16,761 nt of DNA from NCBI GenBank assembly GCA_036556985.1, contig DATBIK010000071.1:1-16761 (forward strand). The letters run 5' to 3'. The position numbers were made by a program, and so were the translations under genes. This document shows positions 14,622 to 16,761 of this stretch, in pieces; the stretch's first letter is position 1; the number at the start of each line of letters is the position of its first letter. The DNA comes from JAPSGM01 sp036556985 (GTDB taxonomy: Bacteria > Chloroflexota > Limnocylindria > QHBO01). A model generated the notes under the pieces. The model was not told the DNA's origin. It made no database searches and saw nothing but the letters and a program-made list of their open reading frames with translations.

Positions 14622-16343
14622 ATGTGGCGTAGGACATCACTTGGCGTGATCACGTCGCTGGCGCTCGTTCTCGCGGCCTGCGGGAACGGTGGCACCAGCG
14701 TCGCGCCAGATGCCAGCGACGGCGGCGGCGAGTCAGCCGCTCCGTCGTCGGACATGGCGGAGGATCAGACGCTGATCCTGCCGGGCGCGGACGCGGATCC
14801 GCCCACTCTCGACCCGAACCTGGCGCAGGACAGCGCCTCGCTCCAGGTTCTCACCTCGGTGCAGCGCCCGCTCCTGTGGTTCACCCAGGACCTGGAGCTG
14901 ACCACGGACGGCGGCCTCGCCGAAAGCTACGAGGTCTCCGAGGACGCGCAAACCATCACCTTCACCCTGAAGGAAGGCATCACGTACTCCAATGGCGACC
15001 CGATCGTCGCCGAGGACTTCGTGTACAGCTGGAAGCGCACCCTCGACCCGCGCACGGCAGCCCCGTACTCGTACGTGCTGGCTGACATCGTGGGCGCCGG
15101 CGACGTCCTCGACATGGCGGGCGCCGATCCGGCTCCGTCGGACGAGGATATCGAGGCAGCGCTCGACAACGTCGGCGTCTCCGCTCCGGACGACAGCACG
15201 TTCGTCGTCGAGCTCGGCCGCGCGGCCAGCTACTTCCTGTACGTCACCACGATCTGGGTCACCGTCCCGGTGCAGCAGTCGTGGGTCGACATCGGTGAGG
15301 ACTTCACCGAGGCCGAGAACTACGTTGCTTCCGGCCCCTTCCAGCTCGAGAGCTGGAGCCATGACGAGGAGATCGTCCTGACGCCGAACCCGAACTGGGT
15401 CGGCGAGGCGCCGCTCCTCGAGCAGATCGTCATCAAGTACGGCTCGGACCCGGATGGGTTCTACCGCCAGTACCTGAACGACGAGGTCCACCTCGCGGCC
15501 GTGCCCGGCGCCAACGCCGAGCAGGTTCGTGCCGACGAGGAGCTCAACGCGCAGTCCATCACGGGCGACGTGCTGTGCACCTACTACCTCGGGTTCGACC
15601 AGGATCCGGAGGACGGTGACAGCAGCCCGGTGGAGAACAAGGCGCTGCGGCACGCGATCAGCCAGGCGGTTGACCGCGAGGGCCTGATCGAGACCGTCCG
15701 GCAGGGCATCGGCCGTCCGGCCGACAGCTTCATCCCGGTCGGCATGCCGGGTCACCAGGATTACGGCTTCGGCCTCGAGTACGACCTCGCGGCTGCCCAG
15801 GCGAACCTGGAGACCGCGCTGAGCGAGCTCAACCTCGACAGCGCTGCAGACATCAACCTGACGCTGGGCGTCAACGCCGGCTCTGGCCACGAGCCGATCA
15901 TGGAGTTCATCCAGGCCAACCTTCAGGAGGACCTGGGGATCAACGTGACGATCGAGGCCCAGGAGTGGTCCGTGTACCTGCAGACTCTCGCCGAGAATCC
16001 GCAGGACATGTACCGCCTCGGCTGGTGCACCGACTACCCGCATCCGAACAACTGGCTCTACGACGTGTGGAGCTGCGACACGGCTCGGGGTGGGTACTGC
16101 AACGAAGCGATGGACGAGCTGCTGGCCGAGGCGCAGGTGACCCCTGAGCTGGCCGATCAGCTGCCGCTCTACGAAGAGGCGCAGGCCATGCTGGTCGAGG
16201 ACGCGCCGGCCGTCTGGGTGTACTGGTACGGACGCTTCACCCTGGTGAAGCCGTTCGTCGAGGGCCTGGTCGTGACCGCCGCCGACTCGAACACCGGCGA
16301 GCTGTTCATGGACAGGGTGTATATCTCCAACGAGGGGATGTAG
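14622..16343 (+). CDS. Peptide ABC transporter substrate-binding lipoprotein (OppA/DppA type, SBP_bac_5)
   Basis: Extracytoplasmic receptor of an oligopeptide/dipeptide-type ABC importer, 573 residues. The signal peptide ends in lipobox L17-A18-A19-C20 (SLALVLAACG), so it is membrane-anchored by C20. A Gly/Ser/Ala tether to about residue 45 follows. Family 5 binding-protein signature: ITFTLKEGITYSNGDPIVAE with DFVYSWKRTLDP, then ASGPFQLESW, LTPNPNW, ALRHAISQAVDREGLIE and GLEYDLAAAQANLETAL. RLGWCTDYPHPNNWLYDVWS lies in the C-terminal lobe that helps close over the ligand. Three unusual cysteines (in DVLCTYYLG, GWCTDYP and VWSCDTARGGYC) could form disulphides. The exact substrate is not predictable. 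It precedes a DppB-like permease, separated by two strong hairpins. Confidence 0.94.
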   Translation: MWRRTSLGVITSLALVLAACGNGGTSVAPDASDGGGESAAPSSDMAEDQTLILPGADADPPTLDPNLAQDSASLQVLTSVQRPLLWFTQDLELTTDGGLAESYEVSEDAQTITFTLKEGITYSNGDPIVAEDFVYSWKRTLDPRTAAPYSYVLADIVGAGDVLDMAGADPAPSDEDIEAALDNVGVSAPDDSTFVVELGRAASYFLYVTTIWVTVPVQQSWVDIGEDFTEAENYVASGPFQLESWSHDEEIVLTPNPNWVGEAPLLEQIVIKYGSDPDGFYRQYLNDEVHLAAVPGANAEQVRADEELNAQSITGDVLCTYYLGFDQDPEDGDSSPVENKALRHAISQAVDREGLIETVRQGIGRPADSFIPVGMPGHQDYGFGLEYDLAAAQANLETALSELNLDSAADINLTLGVNAGSGHEPIMEFIQANLQEDLGINVTIEAQEWSVYLQTLAENPQDMYRLGWCTDYPHPNNWLYDVWSCDTARGGYCNEAMDELLAEAQVTPELADQLPLYEEAQAMLVEDAPAVWVYWYGRFTLVKPFVEGLVVTAADSNTGELFMDRVYISNEGM

Positions 16344-16353
16344 ACCACCGTCC

Positions 16354-16385
16354 GTTGTGTGGAGGGGTCCGCCCCTCCACCCAAC
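16354..16385 (+). terminator. Intercistronic hairpin 1, between binding protein and permease
   Basis: GTTGTGTGGAGGGG (16354-16367) pairs with CCCCTCCACCCAAC (16372-16385) around a TCCG loop: a 14-pair stem with one T/C mismatch. It begins 11 bases after the stop codon. No U-tract follows, so it more probably stabilises the upstream mRNA or attenuates transcription than terminates it outright. Confidence 0.65.
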
Positions 16386-16421
16386 GGCCGCGCGCCCCGG
16401 GATGCCGGGACGCGCGGCCGT
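16384..16421 (+). terminator. Intercistronic hairpin 2, GC-rich
   Basis: ACGGCCGCGCG (16384-16394) pairs perfectly with CGCGCGGCCGT (16411-16421). One C/A mismatch follows, then CCCGG pairs with CCGGG around GATG. It is extremely stable. It abuts, and shares two bases with, hairpin 1, so the two may form in sequence or compete at the base. No T-run follows. Confidence 0.65.
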
Positions 16422-16468
16422 CGGCAAGCAATGGCGTAGGACCACCCTGGACGTAATGAGGCGATAGC

Positions 16469-16761
16469 GTGACCACCTACATCATCCGCCGAGTCCTCTG
16501 GCTGATCCCCGTGATCTTCGTCGTGTCGGTCATCACCTTCCTGCTGATGCACGCGGCGCCGGGGACGCCGTTCCAGCCGACGAGCGACCGCCCGCTGCCG
16601 CCGGCCGTCATCGAGCGGCTCGAGACGCAGTTCGGCCTGAACAAGCCGATCCACGAGCAGTACATCAGCTGGGTCGGCAACATCCTGCAGGGCGACCTGG
16701 GGCCGAGCTACCGCATCCGCGGGCGGGGCGTGTCCGAGATCATCGCCGACAACATGTGGGC
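16469..16761 (+). CDS. ABC transporter permease, DppB/OppB type, 3'-truncated by the window edge
   Basis: First 97 residues of an integral membrane permease that forms half of the transmembrane channel of a peptide importer. The N-terminus TTYIIRRVLWLIPVIFVVSV followed by ITFLLMHAAPGTPF is the classical first helix and proline-glycine turn of DppB/OppB/GsiC-type proteins. LETQFGLNKPIHEQYISWVG and ILQGDLGPSYR are the conserved periplasmic stretch before the second helix. The frame is open to the window end; the last two bases are an incomplete codon. Start GTG 16469 has GAGG (16458-16461) seven bases upstream. The gap of 125 bases after the binding-protein gene holds two hairpins, suggesting the permease is expressed at a lower level. 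DppC- and ATPase-type genes would be expected downstream. Confidence 0.93.
   Translation, partial: MTTYIIRRVLWLIPVIFVVSVITFLLMHAAPGTPFQPTSDRPLPPAVIERLETQFGLNKPIHEQYISWVGNILQGDLGPSYRIRGRGVSEIIADNMW

Noticed and set aside
14399..14632. Plus-strand frame of 77 codons in the leader before the binding protein
   Set aside because: Third positions are not biased toward G/C as in real genes here, there is no ribosome-binding site, and the frame ends inside the transporter gene.

Overview
This is a GC-rich bacterial chromosomal segment with almost no spare DNA and strong G/C preference at third codon positions. The gene set is core metabolism and cell biology, with no transposase, phage gene, CRISPR array or resistance island. 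The separate gcvPA/gcvPB genes, the menaquinone-type UbiE methyltransferase, the ftsZ-yggS-yggT grouping and starts placed directly after a -10 box suggest Chloroflexota (perhaps a Limnocylindria-like lineage). This placement is inferred from gene content and style, not from a phylogenetic marker.

Layout. (a) 1-3573: the 3' part of ftsZ, a likely terminator, then yggS (PLP homeostasis), yggT, an unrecognised two-helix membrane protein and a yggU/DUF167 gene. (b) 3570-6934: a tRNA-Val(CAC) with a good sigma-70-type promoter, followed after 23 bases by an MFS exporter, a demethylmenaquinone methyltransferase and a GT4 glycosyltransferase. The three protein genes abut or overlap. (c) 6941-12283: a new promoter, a probable small arginine-rich protein, a Nudix hydrolase and the glycine cleavage genes gcvT, gcvH, gcvPA and gcvPB. 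Most are joined by 1-4 base overlaps, so translation is probably coupled. The E3 (dihydrolipoamide dehydrogenase) subunit is not here. (d) 12280-14319: an ECF-type sigma factor, its zinc-finger transmembrane anti-sigma factor and a lipoprotein with an FxLYD-like domain, all overlapping, probably a surface-stress signalling unit. (e) 14320-16761: a roughly 300-base structured non-coding stretch, an oligopeptide/dipeptide ABC substrate-binding lipoprotein, two strong back-to-back hairpins, and the start of the DppB/OppB-type permease, cut by the window edge.

Regulation. Three transcription-unit starts (yggS, yggT and the small arginine-rich gene) share one arrangement: a TANNNT box, exactly seven bases, then the start codon. 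This points to leaderless mRNAs. The ABC transporter genes and gcvH instead have Shine-Dalgarno sequences. I saw no clearly novel multi-gene system. The best candidates for something undescribed are the arginine-rich small protein, the two-helix membrane protein beside the division cluster, and the RNA structures around the peptide-transporter gene.
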